Assembly (NCBI GenBank): GCA_900314525.1
Contig: OMVN01000014.1
Span: 1 to 64,000 of the forward strand
DNA: 64,000 nucleotides
Direction: 5' to 3'
From: an uncultured Eubacteriales bacterium
GTDB taxonomy: Bacteria; Bacillota; Clostridia; Lachnospirales; Lachnospiraceae
The position numbers and the translations under genes are program-made. This document shows positions 43,749 through 52,532 of the stretch, piece by piece. Position 1 is the first letter of the stretch, and each line of letters starts with the position of its first letter. Below the pieces are notes generated by a model, which was not told the origin of the DNA, did not search any database, and worked only from the letters and a program-made list of their open reading frames with translations.

Positions 43749-44822
43749 ATGTTTGACAGATTAGAAGATCTTGTGAGAAGATACGAGGAATTAATGCTTG
43801 AATTAAATGACCCGTCTATTGCAAATGATCAGAATAGATTTAGAAAATTAATGAAAGAGCAGTCGGATCTTGCTCCGATAGTAGAGGCATTTAAAGAATA
43901 TAAGGCGAGTAAAGAGACTGTAGAAGAAAGCCTTGCAATCCTTGAAGAGGAAAGCGATGAAGAGATGCGCGAACTTGCCAAGGAAGAGTTAAATGATGCA
44001 AAGGCAAGAATAGAAGAATTAGAGAAAGAATTAAAGATTCTTCTTCTTCCAAAAGACCCTAATGATGATAAGAATGTTATCGTGGAAATAAGAGCAGGTG
44101 CCGGTGGAGATGAGGCAGCATTATTTGCAGCAGAAATTTACAGAATGTATGTGCACTATGCAGAAACAAAGAATTGGAAGATAGAACTATTAGAGTGTGA
44201 AGAAATCGGAATTGGTGGAATGAAGAATGTTACTTTTATGGTAACAGGTAAAGGTGCTTATTCAGTTCTTAAATACGAATCAGGAGTTCACAGAGTTCAG
44301 CGAGTACCAGAGACAGAGTCAGGTGGAAGAATTCACACATCTACAATAACAGTAGCTGTTATCCCGGAAGCAGAGGAAGTCGACGTTGTTATTGATGAAA
44401 AGGATATAAGAATTGATGTTATGCGTGCGTCAGGAAACGGTGGACAGTGTGTAAATACAACAGACTCAGCTGTAAGACTTACACATATACCTACAGGAAT
44501 TGTAATTTACAGCCAGACTGAGAAATCACAGCTTCAGAATAAGGCAAAAGCTTTTGCACTTTTAAGATCTAAACTTTATGATATAGAGTCACAGAAGGCA
44601 CATGATGCTGAGGCAGAAGCAAGAAGAAGTCAGATTGGTACAGGTGATCGTTCAGAGAAAATTAGAACATATAACTTCCCTCAGGGAAGAGTTACAGACC
44701 ATAGAATTGGACTTACATTATACAAGCTTGATAAAATTATGAATGGTGATATTCAGGAAATAATAGATGCATGTATAGCGGCAGACCAGGCAGCAAAACT
44801 TGCCAAGATGGATGAACAATAA
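43749..44822 (+). CDS. prfA: peptide chain release factor 1
   Basis: 357 residues, ATG with GGAGG upstream. Recognises UAA and UAG. Seen: the domain-1 helices with [13 protein letters not shown], the stop-codon-recognition PxT region near [15 protein letters not shown], and the peptidyl-transferase motif [10 protein letters not shown] with GGQ, followed by [17 protein letters not shown]. Downstream of prmC; ends in a terminator. Confidence 0.97.
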   Translation: MFDRLEDLVRRYEELMLELNDPSIANDQNRFRKLMKEQSDLAPIVEAFKEYKASKETVEESLAILEEESDEEMRELAKEELNDAKARIEELEKELKILLLPKDPNDDKNVIVEIRAGAGGDEAALFAAEIYRMYVHYAETKNWKIELLECEEIGIGGMKNVTFMVTGKGAYSVLKYESGVHRVQRVPETESGGRIHTSTITVAVIPEAEEVDVVIDEKDIRIDVMRASGNGGQCVNTTDSAVRLTHIPTGIVIYSQTEKSQLQNKAKAFALLRSKLYDIESQKAHDAEAEARRSQIGTGDRSEKIRTYNFPQGRVTDHRIGLTLYKLDKIMNGDIQEIIDACIAADQAAKLAKMDEQ

Positions 44823-44826
44823 TAGG

Positions 44827-44853
44827 AAGGGGACCGATGTGGTCCCCTTTTTT
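44827..44853 (+). terminator. prfA terminator
   Basis: AAGGGGACC (44827-44835) pairs with GGTCCCCTT (44841-44849), loop GATGT, followed by T6 including paired bases. It lies 10 bp before the next ATG, so downstream expression depends on readthrough or another promoter. Confidence 0.85.
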
Positions 44854-44862
44854 GGAGAATAT

Positions 44863-45255
44863 ATGAAATCAGATGAGAGAGCAAAAACAAAAATTAACAG
44901 AAAAGATGTGATGTTTGCGGGGATCGTTTTATTTTTTGCATTGTGCATCTGGGGAATCATGATGATAATACAGTCAAAAAATGGTGAGAGGGTTCTTATA
45001 AAGATCGATGGGAAAATATATGAGGAATGCAGTCTTTCAGAAAATAAAACCATAAAAATAGATAATAAATATGGGATGAATGTTATAGTCATAAAAGATA
45101 AGCATGTATTTGCTGAAACAGCAGACTGTCCTGATAAATACTGTGTTAATCAGGGAAAGATATCTAAATCTGGTCAGATGATAGTTTGTATGCCTCATAA
45201 ATTGGTTGTAGAGATAACGGGAAGTAAAAAGAAGCTTGATTCGGTGGCGAGGTAG
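44863..45255 (+). CDS. NusG domain II-containing protein
   Basis: 130 residues from ATG 44863 with GGAG upstream. One membrane helix (VMFAGIVLFFALCIWGIMMII) is followed by an outer NusG_II beta domain: RVLIKIDGKIYEECSLSENKT, CPDKYCVNQGKISKSGQMIVCMPHKLVV. The CPDKxCV...CMPHK pattern is standard for this family, which often accompanies FMN-dependent electron-transport genes and the transporter family found next. The last 20 bases overlap the upstream part of the 45236 frame. Role likely in membrane redox, unproven. Confidence 0.82.
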   Translation: MKSDERAKTKINRKDVMFAGIVLFFALCIWGIMMIIQSKNGERVLIKIDGKIYEECSLSENKTIKIDNKYGMNVIVIKDKHVFAETADCPDKYCVNQGKISKSGQMIVCMPHKLVVEITGSKKKLDSVAR

Positions 45256-45262
45256 TACTTTA

Positions 45263-45745
45263 ATGAGCAGAAAAGTAGCATATTGCGGAGTGTTAACGGC
45301 ACTTGCAATGATTTTAGGATATGTTGAGATGGCAGTGAATTTTAACTTTGCCATTCCAGGGATAAAGCTTGGACTGGCAAATGTGATTTCGGTCATTGGT
45401 TTATATATATTAAGTCCTGGATATATTTTTGTTATTCTTATATCAAGAATAATGCTGTCTGGATTGTTATTTGGAAATATGATGTCCATAACATATAGCC
45501 TTGCAGGAGGGTTATTAAGCCTTGTTATAATGGTTGTTATGAAAAAAATGAAGATATTTTCTGTGTATGGAATAAGCATGGCAGGAGCGGTAAGCCATAA
45601 TATAGCCCAGGTACTGGTGGCTTCGGTATATGTTAATAATATTCATGTAATGTATTATGCACCGGTTCTATTGATTGCAGGAGTTGTGACAGGTTTTCTC
45701 ATAGGAATAATTTCTAAAAGAGTAATAATGTTTAATAATAACTAA
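45263..45745 (+). CDS. Gx transporter / heptaprenyl diphosphate synthase component I family
   Basis: 160 residues from ATG 45263 with GAGGTAG upstream. Five or six membrane helices: VAYCGVLTALAMILGYVE, IKLGLANVISVIGLYIL, IFVILISRIMLSGLLFG, SLVIMVVMKK and YYAPVLLIAGVVTGFLIGII. The FAIPGIKLGLAN segment is typical of the family, related to ECF-type substrate-binding subunits and often paired with NusG_II proteins. The substrate is unknown; the older name comes from an unproven link to heptaprenyl diphosphate synthesis. Confidence 0.85.
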   Translation: MSRKVAYCGVLTALAMILGYVEMAVNFNFAIPGIKLGLANVISVIGLYILSPGYIFVILISRIMLSGLLFGNMMSITYSLAGGLLSLVIMVVMKKMKIFSVYGISMAGAVSHNIAQVLVASVYVNNIHVMYYAPVLLIAGVVTGFLIGIISKRVIMFNNN

Positions 45746-45821
45746 ATTATATGGTTACTTGAATAATTGTGGAAATTTGGTAAAATAAAATAGTAAAAAT
45801 CAGAAATGGAGGATTTGACAA

Positions 45822-47012
45822 ATGATTTCAGAGAAGATGAAGGTGTTTGTGGAAGGAAGCTCAATAATAAGAGCTATGTTTGAAGAAGGAAAGAAGATGG
45901 CAGCAATTTACGGTGCAGACAAGGTTTATGACTTCAGCCTTGGTAATCCAAATGTACCTGCACCAGAAGAAGTAAACAAGGCCATTAAAGATATAGTAGA
46001 TAATGAAGATAGTGTATACGTTCATGGATATATGAGCAATTCAGGTTATGAGGATGTCAGAGCTGCAATAGCAGGAAGTCTTAACAGAAGATTTGATACA
46101 AATTTCAACGAATCTAATATTGTTATGACTGTAGGAGCAGCAGGTGGATTAAATGTAATTTTAAAATCTATTCTTAATCCTGGAGATGAAGTAATTGCTT
46201 TTGCACCATTTTTTGGTGAGTATCGTTCTTATGCTGGCAATTATGATGGAAAACTTGTTGTAGTATCACCAGATACTAAGGAATTTCAGCTTAATTTAGA
46301 GGAATTATCAGAGAAAATTACAACTAAAACAAAGGCAGTTATTGTAAATAATCCAAATAATCCTTCAGGAGTTGTTTATTCCGAAGAAACAATAAAAAAG
46401 CTTGCAGAAGTATTAAGAGAAAAAGAGAAAGAACTTGGAATAGAGATTTTCCTTATCTCAGATGAACCATATAGAGAACTTGTATATGATGGAGTTGAGG
46501 TACCATATCTCACAAAATATTATCATAATACAGTTGTTGGATATTCATATTCTAAATCATTATCACTTCCTGGAGAACGTATAGGATACCTTGTTATTCC
46601 TGATGAAGCAGATGATGCAGAGCAGTTAAAGGCAGCTGCAAATGTTGCCACAAGAATTCTCGGCTTTGTAAATGCACCATCCCTTATGCAGAGAGTTGTT
46701 GCTAAGTGTGTTGATACAGAAGTAAATGTAGAGCCATATAACAAGAACAGAGAACTTTTATATGGAAGTTTAAAAGAGTATGGATTTGAGTGCATAAAAC
46801 CACAGGGAGCATTCTATATGTTTGTTAAGACTCCGGGAGATGAGATGGAGTTTGTTGCAGCAGCAAAGAAACATAATATCTTAGTTGTTCCAGGCAAATC
46901 ATTTGCATGTGAAGGTTATGTAAGAATTGCATACTGTGTATCTTATGACACAATTAAAAATTCATTACCTGGATTTAAGGAACTTGCAAAAGAATTTGGA
47001 CTTTTAAAGTAA
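45822..47012 (+). CDS. PLP-dependent class I/II aminotransferase (aspartate type)
   Basis: 396 residues, ATG with GGAGG upstream. Fold type I aminotransferase: DFSLGNPNVPAPEEV at the start, MTVGAAGGLNVIL, NNPNNPSGVVY (substrate Asn), and the PLP lysine in YSYSKSLSLPGERIGYL. The Arg in YVRIAYC binds the substrate carboxylate. Aspartate-type activity is likely, but acceptor specificity cannot be told. hisC starts 15 bp downstream, so the two form an operon. Confidence 0.88.
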   Translation: MISEKMKVFVEGSSIIRAMFEEGKKMAAIYGADKVYDFSLGNPNVPAPEEVNKAIKDIVDNEDSVYVHGYMSNSGYEDVRAAIAGSLNRRFDTNFNESNIVMTVGAAGGLNVILKSILNPGDEVIAFAPFFGEYRSYAGNYDGKLVVVSPDTKEFQLNLEELSEKITTKTKAVIVNNPNNPSGVVYSEETIKKLAEVLREKEKELGIEIFLISDEPYRELVYDGVEVPYLTKYYHNTVVGYSYSKSLSLPGERIGYLVIPDEADDAEQLKAAANVATRILGFVNAPSLMQRVVAKCVDTEVNVEPYNKNRELLYGSLKEYGFECIKPQGAFYMFVKTPGDEMEFVAAAKKHNILVVPGKSFACEGYVRIAYCVSYDTIKNSLPGFKELAKEFGLLK

Positions 47013-47027
47013 TAGGGGAGATAACTA

Positions 47028-48077
47028 ATGGGCAATTTTAGAGACAATATAAGAAAAGTGGTGCCATATGTTCCAGGAGAGCAGCCAAAGAGAAAAGTTA
47101 TAAAATTAAATACAAATGAAAATCCTTATAGTCCTTCTAATAAAGTAATGAAGGCCATGGATAGTTTTGAATGGGATTCGCTTAGAAGATATCCTGATCC
47201 TGACTGTATAGTTTTGAGAAAAGCTATAGCAGATTACTATGGTCTGGATACTGAAAATATATTTGTAGGTGTTGGTTCAGATGATGTAATTGCCACATCA
47301 TTTCTGACATTTTTTAATTCAGAAAACCCCCTTCTGTTCCCTGATATTACATACTCGTTTTACAGTGTATGGGCAGATTTATATAATATCAAATATGAAA
47401 AAGTTCCTGTGGATAAGGACTTTAGAATACATGCAGAGGATTATTACAGAGAAAATGGTGGCGTGATTTTCCCAAATCCAAATGCTCCAACAGCTATCTG
47501 TGAACCGCTGGAATTTATAGAGGATATTTTGAAAAACAATACAGATTCTGTAGTTATTGTTGATGAGGCTTACATTGATTTTGGAGGAAAGTCGGCAATT
47601 GAACTCACAAAAAAATACGAAAATCTTTTGGTGGTACAGACATTCTCAAAATCCCGTTCAATGGCAGGAATGAGAATTGGATTTGCAATCGGAAATAAAG
47701 AGTTAATAGATGCAATGAACGATGTGAAGTTTTCAATAAATTCTTACACAATGAATCAGACTTCTCTGGTAATGGGTGTAGCATCAATACAGGATGATGA
47801 ATATTTTAAAGAGACAACTTCTAAAATAATTGCAACAAGAGAGAGAATAAAGAAAGAATTAGAAGCACTTTCATTTGAGTGTACAGATTCAAAGACTAAT
47901 TTCCTCTTTGCAACTAATAAAAATAAGAGTGCCAGAGAAATATTTGAAGAACTTAAGAAAAGAGATATATTTGTCAGATATTTCAATCAGCCTGGTATTG
48001 ACAATTATCTTAGAATCACTATAGGTACTGATGAGGAAATGGATAAACTCATTAAAGAATTAAAAGATATATTATAA
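47028..48077 (+). CDS. hisC: histidinol-phosphate aminotransferase
   Basis: 349 residues, ATG with AGGGGAG upstream. Transaminates imidazole-acetol phosphate in histidine synthesis. Seen: IKLNTNENPYSPS, LRRYPDPDC, VGVGSDDVIA, FPNPNAPTAI, VIVDEAYIDFG and the PLP Lys in VQTFSKSRSMAGMRIGFAIG, all typical of HisC. No other his genes flank it. Some HisC proteins also act on aromatic amino acids. Confidence 0.92.
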   Translation: MGNFRDNIRKVVPYVPGEQPKRKVIKLNTNENPYSPSNKVMKAMDSFEWDSLRRYPDPDCIVLRKAIADYYGLDTENIFVGVGSDDVIATSFLTFFNSENPLLFPDITYSFYSVWADLYNIKYEKVPVDKDFRIHAEDYYRENGGVIFPNPNAPTAICEPLEFIEDILKNNTDSVVIVDEAYIDFGGKSAIELTKKYENLLVVQTFSKSRSMAGMRIGFAIGNKELIDAMNDVKFSINSYTMNQTSLVMGVASIQDDEYFKETTSKIIATRERIKKELEALSFECTDSKTNFLFATNKNKSAREIFEELKKRDIFVRYFNQPGIDNYLRITIGTDEEMDKLIKELKDIL

Positions 48078-48084
48078 AAGATAT

Positions 48085-48116
48085 CCCCGCGGTTTTACGC
48101 GGGGAATGTTTTCTTT
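48085..48116 (+). terminator. hisC terminator
   Basis: CCCCGCG (48085-48091) and CGCGGGG (48098-48104) with a GTTTTA loop, then GTTTTCTTTTT. Confidence 0.85.
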
Positions 48117-48123
48117 TTGGTAA

Positions 48124-48309
48124 TTATTTAAATTGATTAGTTCTCTCGTCGTATGTATAATTGATAGCACGAAGTTTGCCGACGAGATCATTTATATCAA
48201 CTCTGTTGCTAAGACAGAAGTCAGTAAGACTAGAATAATTATCCCTTAACTGGGTATTAACATAACTTAATAGAATTACTGGATCCTTAGGCAGATTATT
48301 TAATTCCAT
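48124..48309 (-). CDS. DUF4250 family protein
   Basis: 61 residues from ATG 48307-48309 with AGGAAGGGG upstream; an in-frame start 33 bases earlier lacks such a site. The whole protein, from LPKDPVILLSYVNTQLRDN to LRAINYTYDERTNQF, matches the small DUF4250 family of Firmicutes. It is helical with no catalytic motif. Function unknown. Divergent from luxS. Confidence 0.88.
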   Translation of the reverse strand: MELNNLPKDPVILLSYVNTQLRDNYSSLTDFCLSNRVDINDLVGKLRAINYTYDERTNQFK

Positions 48310-48355
48310 AATTGTCCCCTTCCTAAAAAATTCAATTTGCACTGCTGATAAGTAT

Positions 48356-48384
48356 TTGCAGTGTCAACTAAATTAGAGTATACT
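48356..48384 (+). promoter_or_regulatory. promoter of luxS-mtn
   Basis: TTGCAG (48356-48361), 17-bp spacer, TATACT (48379-48384). A ~70-nt leader leads to the luxS start. Confidence 0.6.
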
Positions 48385-48456
48385 ACCACAACAAAAAGTT
48401 AGTCAATGCCAAGTTGCCTTGGGAATGGGAAAAGAACAGATACGGAGGTAAATCAA

Positions 48457-48936
48457 ATGGAAAAAATAGAGAGTTTTACAATAAATCACATGGTGCTTGA
48501 ACCGGGGATTTATGTTTCAAGAAAAGACAATATAGGTAAGGAAGTTGTCACAACATTCGATCTCAGGATGACAAGACCTAATTTTGAACCAGTAATGAAT
48601 ACTGCTGAGGTTCATACAATAGAGCATTTAGGAGCTACATTCCTTAGAAACCATGAGGAATACAAGGATAAGACAGTTTATTTTGGACCAATGGGATGCA
48701 GAACTGGATTTTACCTAATTCTTGCAGGTGATTACAAGTCACAGGATATTGTTCCATTAATAAGAGAAATGTATGAATTTATCAGAGATTTCGAGGGAGA
48801 AGTGCCAGGTGCATGTGCAAAAGACTGTGGTAACTATCTAGATATGAATCTTAATATGGCAAAATACCTTGCAGATAAATATCTTAATAATACAATTTAC
48901 GACATAGATGAAAAACATTTAGAATATCAGAAATAG
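48457..48936 (+). CDS. luxS: S-ribosylhomocysteine lyase
   Basis: 159 residues from ATG 48457 with GGAGG upstream. Cleaves S-ribosylhomocysteine to homocysteine and the AI-2 precursor DPD. Metal ligands: HTIEHLGATF (HxxEH) and Cys in CAKDCGNY. FGPMGCRTGFYL carries the active-site Cys. Length typical. The next gene, mtn, supplies the substrate, so SAH recycling and AI-2 signalling are linked here. Confidence 0.97.
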   Translation: MEKIESFTINHMVLEPGIYVSRKDNIGKEVVTTFDLRMTRPNFEPVMNTAEVHTIEHLGATFLRNHEEYKDKTVYFGPMGCRTGFYLILAGDYKSQDIVPLIREMYEFIRDFEGEVPGACAKDCGNYLDMNLNMAKYLADKYLNNTIYDIDEKHLEYQK

Positions 48937-48946
48937 AGGAGAAGAA

Positions 48947-49648
48947 ATGAGTGAAGTAATAGGAATAATAGGAGCAATGGATGAAGAGGTAATCAAATTA
49001 AAGGACTGCCTCACAGATGTCACAATAAAGAATATTGCATCGATGGAATTTTTTGAAGGAAAACTTTCTGATAAAGATGTAGTAGTTGTAAGAAGTGGTA
49101 TTGGAAAGGTAAATGCAGCAATATGCGCACAGATACTTGCTGATATCTACCATGTTGATGCAATTATTAATACAGGTATTGCAGGTTCTCTGAATGCAGA
49201 CATTAACATTGGAGATATTGTTTTGTCAGAAGATGCACTTCAGCATGATGTGGATGCAGTTGCATTCGGATATGACGTATCAGTTATACCTAGAATGGAG
49301 ACATCACTGTTTAGGGCGGATCAGAGACTTATAGATATTGCAAAGTCGGCATGTGAAGACAATATTAAGGATATTAATGTATATGTGGGAAGAATTGTCA
49401 GTGGCGATCAGTTTATTTCAGACAAAGATAAAAAAGATTATCTTATAAAAACATTTAACGGAGACTGTACAGAAATGGAAGGTGCTGCAATTGCACACGC
49501 AGCATACCTTAATAATATTCCATTTCTTATTATTAGGGCAATTTCAGATAAGGCTGATGACAGTGCACATATGGATTACCCTGAATTCGAAAAGAAGGCA
49601 ATAAATAATTCCGTTATTTTACTAAAGGCAATGATTGAAAACATGTAA
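48947..49648 (+). CDS. mtn: 5'-methylthioadenosine/S-adenosylhomocysteine nucleosidase
   Basis: 233 residues, ATG with AGGAG upstream, 10 bp after luxS. Cleaves adenine from MTA and SAH. Seen: IGIIGAMDEEVIKLK, VVRSGIGKVNAAICAQIL, INTGIAGSLN, DGDCTEMEGAAIAHA-type substrate motif, and AISDKADDSA with the catalytic Asp. The product feeds LuxS. Convergent with the polysaccharide deacetylase gene with only 7 bp between the stops. Confidence 0.96.
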   Translation: MSEVIGIIGAMDEEVIKLKDCLTDVTIKNIASMEFFEGKLSDKDVVVVRSGIGKVNAAICAQILADIYHVDAIINTGIAGSLNADINIGDIVLSEDALQHDVDAVAFGYDVSVIPRMETSLFRADQRLIDIAKSACEDNIKDINVYVGRIVSGDQFISDKDKKDYLIKTFNGDCTEMEGAAIAHAAYLNNIPFLIIRAISDKADDSAHMDYPEFEKKAINNSVILLKAMIENM

Positions 49649-49655
49649 TAAGATT

Positions 49656-50369
49656 TTAACTGCTTTTTTTACACTTATTTGGCGTAATTAGTTTATCTGC
49701 AGTTACAAACTGGAATCCATGTTTTTGCAATTCGTCAATGACGATAAATGCAGCTTCTACAGAAGTATCAAAAATATCATGGAGCAGAATAATGTCTCCA
49801 TTATGTGCCCTGGAGATAATATGTCTGGCAACTGAGGCAGAGTTTAATACGCTCCAGTCTCTTGGGTCAATTGTCCATAGAACTGGTGTAAGACAGGTCT
49901 CTTCCTGTAAGTCTTTTGGTATTGAACCGTAGGGAGGTCGGATGAATTTCACCATTTGTCCAGAGTTACTCTCTATGATTGCGTTTGTTTTCGTTATTTC
50001 ACTTACGGCATCAGATTTAGAAATTTTCTGCAGATTAATATGGGAGTAGGTGTGGTTGCCAATTAGATGCCCCTCATCGGACATTCGCTTTATTATCTCT
50101 GGATATTTTTCTGCATTTTCACCGATGATAAAAAAAGTTGCCTTTATCCCACGCTTTTTTAACCCGTCAAGGAGAATAGGCGTGGTTTTGATATCAGGTC
50201 CATCATCAAAAGTTATTGCTATATATTTGGGCATTACAGGTTTGGCGGATTTCTTTTTTGTAATCATTGATGATGCAATGAGTGATTTTGAAATGGCATC
50301 TAAATAGATTCCGACTATAAAAAGAAATATTATAAGGATTGAAAAAAATATACTGGATTTATTATGCAT
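49656..50369 (-). CDS. membrane-anchored polysaccharide deacetylase (NodB type)
   Basis: 237 residues, ATG with a weak ribosome site. An N-terminal membrane helix (IFFSILIIFLFIVGIYL) anchors an outer NodB domain: AITFDDGPD (metal and catalytic Asp), GIKATFFIIGE, GHLIGNHTYSHIN (two His ligands), RPPYG and ILLHDIF (catalytic His). Such enzymes N-deacetylate peptidoglycan or chitin-like polymers and can raise lysozyme resistance. Length normal. Monocistronic, as its 3' end abuts mtn. Confidence 0.93.
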   Translation of the reverse strand: MHNKSSIFFSILIIFLFIVGIYLDAISKSLIASSMITKKKSAKPVMPKYIAITFDDGPDIKTTPILLDGLKKRGIKATFFIIGENAEKYPEIIKRMSDEGHLIGNHTYSHINLQKISKSDAVSEITKTNAIIESNSGQMVKFIRPPYGSIPKDLQEETCLTPVLWTIDPRDWSVLNSASVARHIISRAHNGDIILLHDIFDTSVEAAFIVIDELQKHGFQFVTADKLITPNKCKKSS

Positions 50370-50460
50370 AATCTATCACGACTTATAATTGGTTATATAT
50401 TTATTATATTAATCTGATAAGGGTTTGATGATTATTTCTTGACAAATTACTAAATATAAT

Positions 50461-50523
50461 GTTATTCTTTTAATAACAGGAAATCAAAGGCGTTTTTTCT
50501 AATGGAGAAAGAACGCCTTTTTT
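50461..50523 (+). promoter_or_regulatory. glnA leader with tandem hairpins, second a terminator
   Basis: First hairpin GTTATT/AATAAC (50461-50477). Second hairpin AAAGGCGTTTTTTC ... GAAAGAACGCCTTT (50486-50520) with apex TAATGGA, followed by T-run. Two hairpins with the second being the terminator is the layout of ANTAR-controlled leaders; the second loop fits the A..G rule, the first does not. A weak promoter lies around 50440-50460. Confidence 0.6.
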
Positions 50524-50567
50524 CGTACAATAAGAAATTTTTTAATATAAAATGTGGAGGATAATAT

Positions 50568-51896
50568 ATGATGTATTCTAATCAGGAAATTATGGATATG
50601 ATTGAAGACGAGGACGTGGAATTTATCAGACTTCAATTTACAGATCTATCAGGAAGTCTTAAAAATGTGGCAATTACAAAAAGCCAGTTAAAGAAAGCAC
50701 TAGATAACAAGTGTATCTTTGATGGATCAGCAATTGATGGTTTTACAAGAACTGAGGAATCAGACATGTATCTGTATCCAGATACTTCGACATTTAATAT
50801 TTTCCCATGGAGACCACAGCAGGGAAAGGTTGCAAGGTTCTTATGTGATCTTCATAATTCTGATGGAACTCAGTTTGAGGGTGATTCCAGATTTATTCTA
50901 AAAAAGGTAATAAAGGAAGCGGCAGAAATGGGATATAGATTTAACGCAGGACCAGAGTGTGAATTTTTCCTTTTTCACACAGATGATTATGGTAATCCTA
51001 CAAATATCAGCCATGAGAATGCAGGGTATTTTGATTTGAGTCCAAATGATCTTGGAGAGAATGCCAGAAGAGATATGGTTCTTAATTTGGAATCAATGGG
51101 ATTTGAAGTGTTAGCTTCTCATCATGCAGTGGCACCAGCTCAGCACGAAATAGATTTTAAATATGATGAGGCACTAAAAACTGCTGATAATATTATGACA
51201 TTTAAACTTACAATTAAATCAATTGCCAAAAGACATGGATTGCATGCAACATTTATGCCAAAACCAAAATCAGGAATAAATGGATCGGGAATGCATATTA
51301 ATATGTCACTGGTTAAGGATGGAAAAAATGTGTTTAGAGATGACAATGATAAAAATGGACTGAGCAAAGAAGCATATAGCTTTATTGCAGGTATCATGAA
51401 ACATATAAAAGGAATGTCCATAATTACTAATCCTCTTGTCAATTCATATAAGAGACTTGTACCAGGATATGAAGCACCAGTTTATATTGCGTGGTCTACC
51501 ACTAGCAGGAGTCCCCTTATAAGAATACCTTCATTAAGGGGAGAGAACACAAAAATAGAACTTAGATGCCCAGATCCTTCAGCTAATCCATATCTTGTTT
51601 TGGCAGTCTGCCTTGCAGCAGGACTTGATGGAATAAAGAATAACCTTGTTCCTCCAGAAAATGTAGAAGAAAATATTTATGAGATGACTCAGGAAAAGAG
51701 AGATAGTCTTGGAATTGAGAGTATGCCTGAAAATCTTTGCGATGCAATAGCAAAATTTGAAGAAGATGAATTTATTAAAAATGTTTTAGGTGAGCATATT
51801 TCAAATAATTATATAGATGCAAAGAAAAAAGAATGGCAGGAATACAGGGCTCAGGTAACAGACTGGGAACTTGAAAGATATTTAAACAGATACTAG
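50568..51896 (+). CDS. glnA: glutamine synthetase type I
   Basis: 442 residues, ATG with GGAGG upstream. Makes glutamine from glutamate, ammonium and ATP. GSI landmarks: FTDLSGSLKNVAI, FDGSAIDGF, PECEFFLF, NGSGMHINMSL, KPKSGINGSG, RSPLIRIPS and ELRCPDPSANPYL. It lacks the adenylylation-type tyrosine loop and is the shorter Firmicute (alpha) form. Leader hairpins and the adjacent ANTAR gene suggest control at the transcript level. Confidence 0.96.
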   Translation: MMYSNQEIMDMIEDEDVEFIRLQFTDLSGSLKNVAITKSQLKKALDNKCIFDGSAIDGFTRTEESDMYLYPDTSTFNIFPWRPQQGKVARFLCDLHNSDGTQFEGDSRFILKKVIKEAAEMGYRFNAGPECEFFLFHTDDYGNPTNISHENAGYFDLSPNDLGENARRDMVLNLESMGFEVLASHHAVAPAQHEIDFKYDEALKTADNIMTFKLTIKSIAKRHGLHATFMPKPKSGINGSGMHINMSLVKDGKNVFRDDNDKNGLSKEAYSFIAGIMKHIKGMSIITNPLVNSYKRLVPGYEAPVYIAWSTTSRSPLIRIPSLRGENTKIELRCPDPSANPYLVLAVCLAAGLDGIKNNLVPPENVEENIYEMTQEKRDSLGIESMPENLCDAIAKFEEDEFIKNVLGEHISNNYIDAKKKEWQEYRAQVTDWELERYLNRY

Positions 51897-51942
51897 CTGA
51901 CAGATTAGAGTAAGCATGTTTGCGAGATGGAGGTGAGCACAT

Positions 51943-52488
51943 GTGATAAATACAATTGTTGTTTTCCAGAAACAGGAGGATGCAAGGGGAATTAGCAACC
52001 TTTTACTTAGAAATGGATATAATGTGTCTGCCGTGTGTACATCTGGGGCAATGGCACTTTCAAATATAGATGAAATGGATTATGGAATAATTGTATGTGG
52101 ATACAGTTTTAATGACATGAAGTATTTTGAACTTGCAGAAAATCTGCCAGACACTTTTCAGATGCTTTTGATTGCATCGAAAATGAAGCTTGAAGAAGTT
52201 AACTGTGAAGGAGTGGTAAGTGTTTCTATGCCCATTAAGGCCTATGACCTTTTAGATACACTGGAGGTGATGTCTAGGGCACTGATGGATATCAAGAAAA
52301 AAGGAAAAAACAAACCTAAAAGTCGAAATACAGCCCAGATGGCAATTATACGTCAGGCTAAGGAATTGCTGATGGAAACCAGAAAAATGACAGAAGAAGA
52401 GGCACACAGGTATCTGCAGAAGACCAGTATGGAATCGGGAACAAATATAATTGAAACATCAAGGATGGTATTAGAAATAATGCATTAG
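51943..52488 (+). CDS. ANTAR-domain antitermination regulator (GlnR-like)
   Basis: 181 residues, GTG start with GGAGGTGA upstream. The N-terminal part is a receiver-like fold (IVVFQKQEDARGISNLLLRNG) but lacks a recognisable phospho-Asp, so it may be a pseudo-receiver. The C-terminus is an ANTAR RNA-binding domain: AKELLMETRKMTEEEAHRYLQKTSMESG. ANTAR proteins release terminators by binding tandem hairpins. The gene lies 46 bp after glnA, an arrangement known from clostridial glnA loci where the ANTAR protein regulates glnA. Confidence 0.85.
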   Translation: MINTIVVFQKQEDARGISNLLLRNGYNVSAVCTSGAMALSNIDEMDYGIIVCGYSFNDMKYFELAENLPDTFQMLLIASKMKLEEVNCEGVVSVSMPIKAYDLLDTLEVMSRALMDIKKKGKNKPKSRNTAQMAIIRQAKELLMETRKMTEEEAHRYLQKTSMESGTNIIETSRMVLEIMH

Positions 52489-52532
52489 CACTGTTTGAAC
52501 TGTCTTGAATATATAAAGAAAGGAATCACAAA

